This document shows, piece by piece, positions 1 to 9,000 of a DNA stretch of 36,968 bases (positions within the stretch are counted from its first letter, which is position 1; each line of letters starts with the position of its first letter). Source of the DNA: Brachionus koreanus (taxonomy: Eukaryota; Rotifera; Eurotatoria; Ploima; Brachionidae); the NCBI GenBank assembly GCA_016987375.1, contig PJRA01000376.1, positions 160,052 through 197,019 of the forward strand, in the 5' to 3' direction. The notes under the pieces were generated by a model. The model was not told the DNA's origin. It saw nothing but the letters and a program-made list of their open reading frames with translations, and made no database searches. The position numbers and the translations under genes are program-made.

Positions 1-705
1 TTTTTCTCATAATCAATTATTTCAGAGTTAAAGACCAATTTTTTATTGAATACAAAAAAATTAAATCAAGCTTATTGATAAAATTTTTAAATAAAAAGAA
101 ATTATTTATTTTTTAATTTAAAATTTGGTTTACCTTAGAATAATTGAAATCTGGTCTTTACAACTTTGCATGCATTTGAAATGATAAGAGAAAATTATAA
201 ATTTTAAATTTTCAGGATGTTAAGATAACCAGTTATTAAAATAATCAAAATGATTTAGCTAAACAAGTTTGCAAAAAGAGAAATAAATATTTAATTTATA
301 CCAAGTTTTATTTTAAAATTTTAGCTACGAAATAAGCTAACTACACAATAAGAAAAAAAGTTCTAAAAAGTTCGAAATAATTTTTAAAAACAATAAACAT
401 ACTCTTATAGCTGAATTAATAAATACATTTATTCTCGACATAGATTTAGAGAATTTAAAGCTTTGCAACCTTTATCATCTAAACAATCTACTTAAATTAA
501 TTGTAACAAAATCAAATCTAGTTTTTATTTAGTCTAAATAAAATTGGATTTCGCTAGACCTTCATTAGTTGATTTCTTATTAAAATATTAAGCGGTGATT
601 TAGCTTATGAATTTTTGTTTTGTGTTAAATATAGCAGATAGAAATGGTAAACAAAGGTAAAAAAAGAAAAAGCCCAAAAAACCTATCTAAGGGTTTGTAA
701 ATACT
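1..705. other. AT-rich stretch, no gene seen
   Basis: This is low-complexity AT-rich DNA with stops in all frames. I recognise no protein similarity, RNA gene or repeat. The last part probably lies just beyond the 3' end of the minus-strand candidate at 719-955. Confidence 0.6.
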
Positions 706-711
706 TTTATT
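706..711 (-). terminator. poly(A) signal AATAAA
   Basis: An AATAAA hexamer on the minus strand lies 7 nt beyond the stop codon of the open frame at 719-955. That is the position expected if the frame is a terminal exon with a very short 3' UTR. AATAAA is common in such AT-rich DNA, so on its own this is weak support. Confidence 0.35.
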
Positions 712-718
712 TTGAACT

Positions 719-955
719 TTAAAATTTACTCCACATCTTAGCTAGTTGTCTACGGATTATCCGATCTTCACCAAAATAGTTGCTCTTTATAATGAATTTT
801 AAATTTGTTACGAGTTGTTTAAAAACTCTTTTGCCTGCCTTGTAAACATCCAAAATATTAATCTTGTCTAAATAAAAGCAATTCATGTAATAGGTTAATA
901 TATTCCCTAGACTTGGCAAATTATTTGGAAAATAGGCGTTTCTAGCGACTGACAA
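719..955 (-). CDS. possible last exon of an unidentified gene
   Basis: A 78-codon open frame on the minus strand ends at a TAA at 719-721. It is visibly less AT-rich than its flanks and reads like globular protein: hydrophobic and aromatic residues near LTYYMNCFYLD, then a basic stretch ending in RRQLAKMWSKF. I do not recognise the family. The apparent Met at 955 need not be the true start. AG dinucleotides just upstream on the minus strand, within about 20 nt, could be a splice acceptor, which would make this a terminal exon. I found no convincing upstream exon between 960 and 3,000. A chance frame or decayed transposon piece is possible. Confidence 0.35.
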   Translation of the reverse strand: MSVARNAYFPNNLPSLGNILTYYMNCFYLDKINILDVYKAGKRVFKQLVTNLKFIIKSNYFGEDRIIRRQLAKMWSKF

Positions 956-2590
956 TGTTCAAAAAATAATAAGAATAATTTTTATTTTTGAAAAAAAATT
1001 TATTTAAAACTCTAAAGTAATTCAACCAAAGCCGCATTAACTTTTTCCACTTGAAAAAAAAAATCACTGCGTACATGCTTGATAATTAAATACAAATTTA
1101 GATATGATACGAGCTTGAAGCAAATAAAAAACCCTTGATTGTTCAATTTAAAAATTTTAGTATTTAAAAAAACAAAATAAAACTTAATAAATAAAATGTT
1201 ATGAGCTTTTTTTTGGCAACGTTTTCAAATTTAATCTAATTTTATAAAAATAATTATAATTAAAAATGTACTAGGTATATTAAAATTAGATTTTATGTGT
1301 TTTTTAATATTAAAATTAAGAGGATATTTTATATAGTTTATTAGCTTTTATTAATTTAAAATAAAAAAACTTGACTTAAAATCTTCATTAAGCTGATCTT
1401 TTTTCAATTAGTAAATATTTAAAATTTAATTTTAAAAAAATTGAAATAAAAATCCTATTAATTTTTAAATTTGAATTAAAAAAAAATTTCTTCATTAAAA
1501 ATAGCAACGCATATCTATTTAAAAGTTCTCTTTTTAAGACAAACCATTCGTTTTTATCATTAAATTTTATCTTTAGCTTTTATATCTCAAGTTCACTTAA
1601 AAACTTTGGCAAGATTTTTTGATAGAAATCGTATCATTTTTATCCAGCTTGGGTTCCTCAAATAGTAGAAATTTAAATTTTAATTTTGACCGTCTATTCC
1701 AAAATGGCTAAAATAGCAAAATTAATTTTATCTCAATTTTTTGTTATGTTAAAAAGTTTATCGTTTTAGTTTGATGGCTTCTCATCGAAACTTTGCATGC
1801 CATTTTATCTAAAGTATCATAATCAGATTTTTAAGATCCCATTAAGATCTATTTGCATATAAAAAAATAAGGGCAAAGGTTATGACTATTATTTTGGCAT
1901 AAAGCACCAAATTTTTTTATCAAATAAAAAAAAGAACAATTAATTCTAATTATTAAATTTTAAACAATTAAATTTTATTTATTATTCTAAATTGATTGAT
2001 TTTTTTAGCTTTCTTTTTCTAAGAAAATAAAATTTTTCAGATTTTTTTAGAATATTTTCTCAATCGCTCCTAAAGCGAGTTTTTTGTTCTCACAATTCCG
2101 AATTTCTATCCAGATTTCTACAAAAAGCATTGAATGAAGGAACAAGGATTAATGAAAACATAGCATAAACTAAAATTTTAAATTTTGAATCCTTAAAAAA
2201 GTGAACCAAAAAAAAATGATTATTTATTTATGCAAACTGTTATCGAAACGTAGAAATAAAAATTTAGTTTTGTAAACAGTGAATTAAAATAAAAAGTGAT
2301 AAATTATTAGGTGAAAAATGTAATGAATTTAAAATAAAACATAAAATTTTTCTTTTTCTTTAGATAAATTAGATCAAAATTCGAATAATTTTTTTTTATC
2401 AAAGTTAATTCTGAGCTGGAACTAGAATATATTTCAAGCAGCAGCAAAAAACTACATCTGCTCACGGTAATTTAAACAAGTGTTCTATAAATTAAATAAA
2501 ATTTTGTTTTATTAACTTTTATGTAAAAACAAAAATTTATGTGTTAATTAACAGTTTAAAAAATAAAATTATTTTTATATTTGATTCACA
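956..2590. other. AT-rich stretch, no gene seen
   Basis: I could identify no open frame with recognisable similarity, no RNA gene and no clear repeat. Poly-A and poly-T runs are frequent on both strands. If the 719-955 frame is a terminal exon, this region could contain one of its introns. Confidence 0.5.
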
Positions 2591-2596
2591 ATTTAA

Positions 2597-2713
2597 AAGC
2601 CTCAAATCCTAACCTTGAATGAAATTGAGTCAAAAGAGCTAAACAAATACCAAGCTGCAATTCTTTCTAATATTCCTTATTCAACTGTAAATGATCGACT
2701 AAATTCAAAATAA
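2597..2713 (+). mobile_element. short helix-turn-helix-like relic, possibly transposase
   Basis: A 38-codon stretch open on the plus strand includes KYQAAILSNIPYSTVNDRL. This resembles the Psq/CENP-B-type helix-turn-helix found at the N-terminus of some transposases (pattern: alanine-rich helix, then IPYST, then a basic DRL recognition helix). It stops at TAA and nothing recognisable follows. It could be a fragment of a decayed element or chance. There is no intact gene. Confidence 0.25.
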
Positions 2714-3364
2714 TAAAAACTTTTTGTTAAAAAAATGCTCAAAATAGATAATTTTTTTTTTATTTATTGGAAAAATTCCTGGTAACAAAATCTTTTTTCT
2801 ACATTATTAACGGTTATACCCGCTCTTTTATAATTTAAAAAAAAGCATAAAAAAAATGGTTCAAATAACTATATTAGTAAAATGCAATATTGTTGATTTG
2901 AATTTTTTTGTTCGTAGGCAGGTATAAGTTTAGTATAGAATTAAATAAAAAAGGTTTTCAAATGTTTGGTTTTTTATTCATAAATAATTTTAGAAAATAA
3001 TAAATTTTTAATTATTAATTAATTTTAAATGAAATTATTTATTTTCTTAACAAAAATTCATTTTAAAAAGCCATTTATTTAGAAATTAAATCCTTGTGAC
3101 AACTAATTACCTAATGTTATTCAATATAAAAATATTCTAATTAAGAAAATATGCAAATTTTTACTAAAAAAAAATATTTAGAATTAAAATAACTTAGTTC
3201 AAATAATAAATTTTTTTTTCAATACTTTTTCTAAGCCTTTTTTGTGTGTATTGCAGTTTTTTCAATTCTTTTTATGTTAAAAAAAAAAGAATTGAATGTG
3301 CTTCAAATTCTCAAATAAATTTAAAATTGCAAATATTTTTCCATTTTTTCTTTCTAACCACTCC

Positions 3365-3925
3365 GACACCTTTTTTAATTTCCTCAATAAATTCCTCTCT
3401 ATTTGAGAACTTGTTTGGCCTCATATTTAAAGCTATTTCGTTCAAACAGATTTAACCACATGAATTCAGATCTGGTGCATTCGGTAGCTATTCTGATTTT
3501 ATGTTATTTTCACACCATCTTTAACAGGTTTTTCAATGAATGAGGTTTGGCACCATCCTGTTGAAAACCTATCGGTTTGTGCTAAAATTCGCTCTCCTTC
3601 CCTCTTTGCAAATGAGAGAATTTGGCTTTAATAATATTTTGAATTTATTGTTTTTTCTAAATCTTATTTAATTTAATTTTCATTATTCATTATACTTTAT
3701 TCAACAAAGAATGGTTTAGTAGCATCTTTTTCCGTCTATACTATCCACACGATTACTGAAAGAGGAAATTTTAAAATTCCAAAAAGACCTCATAAAATTC
3801 AAAAAGTAAAGATCAAATATCAAAATTTTGTTTATACCTCCCTTATTATAAGCCTCTTCATGTAAAATTCCATAAACTCGTTGATTTCGTTAATTTAGCC
3901 AACCGTTTATGGTGAACATCTTGTC
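3365..3925 (-). mobile_element. decayed mariner/Tc1-superfamily transposase
   Basis: Read on the minus strand, three blocks occur in the order expected for the catalytic core of insect-type Tc1/mariner transposases. MFTINGWLN-stop-RNQRVYG at about 3,919-3,870 matches the usual F-x-L-N-G-x-V-N-x-Q-N-x-R block. IGFQQDGAKPHS at about 3,575-3,540 carries the second catalytic Asp in the QQDGA motif. LPNAPDLNSCG at about 3,490-3,450 corresponds to the SPDLNP block. The frame is broken by several stops and shifts, so this is a dead copy. I did not find terminal inverted repeats or the N-terminal DNA-binding part. Order and spacing make the superfamily fairly sure; the exact family is not. Confidence 0.65.
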
Positions 3926-3929
3926 ATGT

Positions 3930-4340
3930 TATAACATGATTTGCAGATTTTTAAATTTTTTTTATCTATTTTATCCTCAAAATTGACAGAAACGCTTAGA
4001 TAATAAACGCTTATATAAGCTTCCTTTAGTAATGGTATTTTTCGTTTCTTTTAAGCCTTTATTCCAAAAAAAATTTTGAATAATAGCGATAGAATTAAAT
4101 TTAAAATAAATTCAGTTCATCCTAAAAGATTTTAATGATTTTTTTTTCATTTAAAGATTAGACAGCTATAACTTATTATATACCAAAATAATGCACCAAC
4201 TCTGAGCTTTTGAATGAAATATTTTATATGATTGGAAATTATCAAGTTAAAAAAACAAGCAAGAAGACTTTAAAAAGGGTGAAAATTACGACTTAAAATA
4301 AAAATTTTTTTAAGAGTCCAAAATCAATTATACAATCAAT
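3930..4340. other. AT-rich stretch between transposon relics
   Basis: No gene is seen. It may contain the unrecognisable 5' part of the mariner-like element that reads leftwards from 3,925. Confidence 0.4.
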
Positions 4341-4345
4341 TATAG

Positions 4346-4789
4346 AACTGTAAAATAAGCAAAACTGAGAGGAAAAAGATCCAAACAATGGAAGGCCTTA
4401 TGGTAAAACAGATGCCTTATCTAGGAAAAAGATCGAGGACAACTAACTTTTTATAAGCCCTAAACTTAGAACCGACTGAATCAAAAATAAGGAAAATTAA
4501 ACTGGGATTTACAAAAAGACTACTTGAAAATGAATTTACGGCCAAAATACTTAAAAATAATGAGGAAAAGCTTAATCGACCCAATAAATTCATTAAAGAG
4601 CTGAGAAATATACTAGGATCGCCTGAGCTACTTAACATAGAAGTAATAAACGGAAAGCTTCGAGAAATTAGGCTTGAAGATAAGAAGAAAAGTCGAAATG
4701 GAATCTGTGAATCCATTAAATACTGCCTAGAAAACCTAAAGGAAAGAACTAATGAATTAAAGTTACTAATTAAAGTACAAAAAAAGTAA
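4346..4789 (+). mobile_element. LINE ORF2 C-terminal fragment, one in-frame stop
   Basis: The plus strand reads in one frame from 4,346 to the TAA at 4,787-4,789, interrupted once by a TAA at 4,454-4,456. The fragment includes QTMEGLMVKQMPYLGKRSR, then ALNLEP, then KLGFTKRLLENEFT. This pattern (E-G-x-x-x-K, L-G-x-x-K-R-x-R-x-T, A-L-N-x-x-P, then R-L-x-x-N) is typical of the region after the reverse transcriptase palm in many invertebrate LINEs. The endonuclease and catalytic reverse transcriptase parts are absent, so it is a 5'-truncated, non-autonomous remnant. The clade cannot be assigned from this piece. Confidence 0.6.
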
Positions 4790-4987
4790 AACTTTAAATT
4801 TTAAAAAGTATTACCTTAGATCCAGTCAACCTTAGTGCGTGTTCCATCGAAGTTGGTTATGCGAGAGATTAACTTCATACCGAAAACCCGGTTTATTGAA
4901 AATTAGAATCTGTTAATAATTATTTTCGTATCTAATTTTATTTTTTTAGTAGACAAAATAATAAAAAAAAAGCTAATACAATTAACT

Positions 4988-5212
4988 AGGGTGTGCCTAG
5001 AGAACTTTTTGACAAATAGAGTGGTTAAGAGTTGGAACGAGCTACCACCGGAGGCTTTGTAATCCAAGACAAAAACGGCATTTAAACGGATGATCGATAA
5101 ACTGAAATAAGCTTAATTGAAATTAAACAAAAACAAACTATAGCGAGCCCTATATGGGTTTCGTTTACTGGGTAAAACCTGTCGTAGCTTATTCTTATTA
5201 TTATTATTATTA
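4988..5212 (+). mobile_element. CR1/Jockey-type LINE 3' end
   Basis: The plus strand encodes ENFLTNRVVKSWNELPPEAL, a TAA at 5,060-5,062, then SKTKTAFKRMIDKLK and a stop at 5,108-5,110. This is the well-known extreme C-terminus of CR1/Jockey-like ORF2 proteins (FF-x-N-R-V-V-x-x-W-N-x-L-P ... F-K-x-x-L-D). A short 3' UTR and a (TTA)6 tail at 5,195-5,212 follow, which is the usual 3' end of such LINEs. It is heavily 5'-truncated. It could come from the same insertion as the fragment ending at 4,789, but the roughly 200-nt sequence between them is not recognisable. Confidence 0.75.
5195..5212 (+). repeat. (TTA)6 microsatellite, LINE tail
   Basis: Six perfect TTA units end the LINE remnant described at 4,988-5,212. 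Simple trinucleotide tails are typical of CR1-like LINE 3' ends. Confidence 0.85.
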
Positions 5213-5489
5213 AATATTAGAAAAAAAAATTCATTCTTTAGTAATAATTTTTTAGGGCGTCTCTTTTTCTTCGAGTATTAGTTTTTTAGTGATTAAAATT
5301 GATGAAATCGTTTGAACGAATATTGGATTATTATTGTTATTACGCTCAAATCTAATAAATATATCTGTTGTGGGCTCTGAAGCTTGAAATCCATCGACTT
5401 GTAGGTTTTTATTGCGATCATCTATATTTTTGCTTTGTAGTGACTTTGTAGATTTACAAGAATCGTTGAATGTCAGTGAACTAATGCCA

Positions 5490-5845
5490 TCTTTGCTTTT
5501 TATTCGCTTCACTATTCTAATCAAGAGCGGTAAATTTGCATAACTCAAGGTTATAAGCTACTCCAATTAAGTATTTGCATATGTTGTTTTTGTACTAATA
5601 CGGACACGAACATTTGCTTAATTGCCATTGAGTTTCACTGAATCTTACATAACGCTAAACATTTAATTCTCTGACATAATCTTCAAATGAAAACCATTCA
5701 CTTTTATTGAAATATCCTTTAAATATTGACTAGGTTTTTGATACTCTTCTTCAGTCTATGAAAACATGTAAATTATTTGCTGATTCAAGTTGAGTCTAGC
5801 CGTCAATTTATTGTCAAATTAAAATTTGCTACTTGATGAATCATT
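5490..5845 (-). mobile_element. decayed MULE transposase, SWIM zinc-finger region
   Basis: On the minus strand one frame reads FNKSEWFSFEDYVRELNV, stop, RYVRFSETQWQLSKCSCPY, stop, YKNNICKYLIGVAYNLELCKF. This is the C-x-C-x(n)-C-x-H SWIM zinc finger that follows the DDE domain in Mutator-like (MULE) transposases, preceded by an LESANNLH segment resembling the N-x-x-L-E-x-x-N-x block. Most stops in this frame are TAG, with one TGA upstream. The last zinc ligand is Tyr rather than His. Below 5,490 a different frame stays open down to 5,252 and may be the shifted C-terminal tail or chance. The copy is a pseudogene. Confidence 0.65.
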
Positions 5846-5996
5846 TTATCTACTTTTTAATTAATTTAACTACTTTTTTTTAGTCAAATTAACTACTTAA
5901 AAAAACACTAGCCATTTAGTGACAGCATTAAACAAGAAAAAAAATTGGATGTACAAAAATTTTTTATTAATAAAAAAGAGAAAAAAAAGAAATGCA

Positions 5997-6002
5997 TTTA
6001 TT
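5997..6002 (-). terminator. poly(A) signal of NCAPD2
   Basis: AATAAA on the minus strand lies 38 nt beyond the NCAPD2 stop codon at 6,041-6,043. Position and hexamer fit a normal cleavage signal. Confidence 0.65.
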
Positions 6003-6040
6003 AAATCAAATTTACATCGAATAGTGTACAAAAATTGAAC

Positions 6041-9000
6041 TTAATCTGAATCACAATCAGTGCTTGAGTCTGAATCACTTTGTTTGGAAGGATCATCGCT
6101 TTGTTCCGAAGATGATTCGACAACGTTTCGTCTATTTCTAGTCACATTAGACTTAGGATTTTTCTTGACCAACTTTTGAGACTGTTTGGCAACAATTTTG
6201 GCTTTAGCAGCCGACTTTTTATTTGACTTAAAAGCATCGGCCTCGCTGGCGCTCATCTCTTCCGAGCCAGCCGTCTCCTCCCTCAAACTAATATCATTAC
6301 TTGGCTCATCGGCCAATCCTTTTTGTTTAACTTCATCAATCTGCTTTTCCAACTCATCAATCAACAATTTTGCCTCGTTTCTAAGCATGGGCAGCTTGCG
6401 CGCATTCTTCAAAATAGTGTTCTTAAAAGTGTCGTAGACCGACTGATAGATCAACTTGTCTGCATACCATTTGAAAGTTTCCTTAAGTTTTTTTATACCA
6501 TTCTCGCTCAATTGAACCTTGGACAAACAGAACACCAAATCTCTGCACTTTCGCTCACTAATATTGGCCTGTCTGAACCCATGGCACAATTTCTCAATCA
6601 AAGTCTCACATTGCTTGTCTCGCTTGATAAACGTGAACAAATAGGTAACTATTTGTCTGAACGACTCCTCGGTGATCTCGCGAGCAGCGTAAATTTCCTC
6701 GCTGTTCGAGACTCCGCCACCTCCGCCGCTCAGCTGACTGATTATGTCCGGCATGGCGTTGTAAATAACCAGGCCATTATTTCGCTGCGACAACTCGCTA
6801 AAAAACAACTTAGCCAAGCTGCTTATTTGACTATTTTCATCAATGGTGCACAGGGCTATTTCGAATATTTGACCACGGGTCTTGATCATTTCTTTGAGGA
6901 TCAAATGAGAGAGAACTCTAATTGTGTTCATGCGTACAGCTGGCGATTTGGTGTCTCTGAGTGGCAAGTACAAATGGCTGGTCCAAGGCTCGAGAGCGTT
7001 TGGAAAACGATAGACCAAATCACCAATGCCGATAATTAGCTGAGATCTAATTTTGGGATTGGGCGATTTTTCCATAAGCGTGAACAACAGCTGCAGATTG
7101 TCGGTGCACAGTTTGCGCGACAAAGCCATCAAGCGAACAAATGTCATGGCACATGTAAGAACAAGACTGTCCGGATATTTGCTCTGTTCTCTCAGAATGA
7201 AGACAATGCCGGCCATTTGCTGCGCCAAAAGACTATTCACTCCATGCTTTGCGTTTGACAAGGCCACTTTTTGATCGATTACACTCTCGATGAACATTAG
7301 TTCGGCGTCTTCGGCCTCGGCACCTTGAAGGCCCATGTCCTCTTCCAAATTGGCATCAAATCCTCCCAACGATTGTCTGTTCAATGATTTATTCGAGCGA
7401 ATCGATTTTCTTCTTGATTTGGAATTTTTTGAATTTAATTTTTGATTTTCTTTGTTTTCTTTGCACATTTTTCGCCTCTTGAGCTCACAAACAACAAATT
7501 GATTTAAAAAAACAAGCAATTTGGTGGCCACAACTCCGATCACATTGTAAAAACGGGTCAACACCAACGAATTGACCATTGCATTTGAATGTTCGTCTTG
7601 AGTGCTATTTTTATTTGAGATTAAATGTTTAAATGGTCCAATTTGGTCCATTAGTTTTAGGATTAGATGTTCTATTAAAATAATGGGATTGTCGGCCAAT
7701 TTGAATATGCATGCAATGGCGTTTTCCATCATTGGTGTCCATTTGGTAGTGTTTAAATTATTCAATTGACATGTTAGTATTTCGCTAAGTCTTTCGAATA
7801 ATTGGTGAGAATTGACAAGCTTGAAAGGCTCGTTTTTGAATTGCAGTCTGGGCTGAACGTAGGACGTTTCGGCTTCGTCGTCCTCTTCAGGGCTTTTTGT
7901 TTTTTTGGTCTTGCGTCCAGTGTCGCGGATGACTGAACTTGGCTCCTGCTGAGTCAGTTGTTTGGTGCTCACATCCGGACTGATGCATGACAAGGCCAAG
8001 CATGTTTCCGAGTAGATTAGCATCTCCAAGTCGGTAGCTTCGGCCTCTGTTGGAAGCTTTAGGCCGAAGTCGATTAGAACTTGGATGTTTGCTTTTCCTT
8101 TGCCTGGTATTCGTTTGATTATCATTGATAGCAGAAGAATCGAATGGAAGCGTGTCAGCGCTGGTTTTTCCAAGTCAGAAAATATTTCCCATAAAATTTG
8201 AATCACTGAGCCTTGGGAAATTGGTTAGTTTTTTTAGTAAAATTTTTTTTTTATTTTTTTTTTTGAATTGACAAAGAAATATAGAATTTTTCGATTTATT
8301 TTCAATTTTTTTCCATAAAGCAATCAATTTTTTTGAGCTAACAGCGGAAATAAAAAATTTTTAGAAAGAGAAAAAAAAATTTTTAACTAATATTTTTTTG
8401 GCACAAAATTAAAGTTTTCATTAGAAAGCCTTTACAGTTTTTAGTTTATAGTTTTTCAAGGACTTTATTCATTGAGAAATGATTAATATTAAATTGCAGA
8501 GTTTTATTTTTTTTACAAAAATTCACAAAATTCACAATACAATAATTGACTTCAGTTCTAATCAAAAAAATTTTAAGTTTGAAAAAGTGAACAATTTAAT
8601 AGAAAAAAATTGAAGCCAAATTTTTTAGCGCATTTACTTTATATTTATTATTTTCAATAAACGCCTAAAGGCGATGTTAAATTTAGTATCAAAAATTTAC
8701 TAACTGATTAAGGTATAAAAATCAATTAATTGATTTAGAAAAATTAAAAAAATAAAAATTGAATTTTCATTTGAATTATTAATTTAAAAAGTGAAATTTT
8801 ATTACATGTACAATCAACGGTACGGTAATGTTTACAAAAATTTTCTGTCTAGTTGTGCAAAAATGGTTTTGTAAACAGTACAATGTTGTACAAATTTGTA
8901 CAAACGAATTCTAAGCTCTGCAAAAACTGTGCAATTTAGTGCAAATTTTATCTAATGTTTTTTTATGATTTGCATTTTACAGAAAAATGAAGAGTATTTG

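Noticed and set aside
4417..4716. 99-codon minus-strand frame
   Set aside because: It is antisense to the LINE fragment, whose plus-strand translation has clear reverse-transcriptase-family similarity.
5252..5489. Continuation of a 98-codon minus-strand frame below the MULE relic
   Set aside because: It overlaps the SWIM-finger region in a different frame, and the remainder shows no similarity I recognise. Kept only as a possible shifted tail of the transposase.
6323..7039. 238-codon open frame on the plus strand
   Set aside because: It lies wholly antisense to the large, strongly conserved NCAPD2 exon and shows no family similarity. Less AT-rich coding sequence leaves open frames on the other strand.
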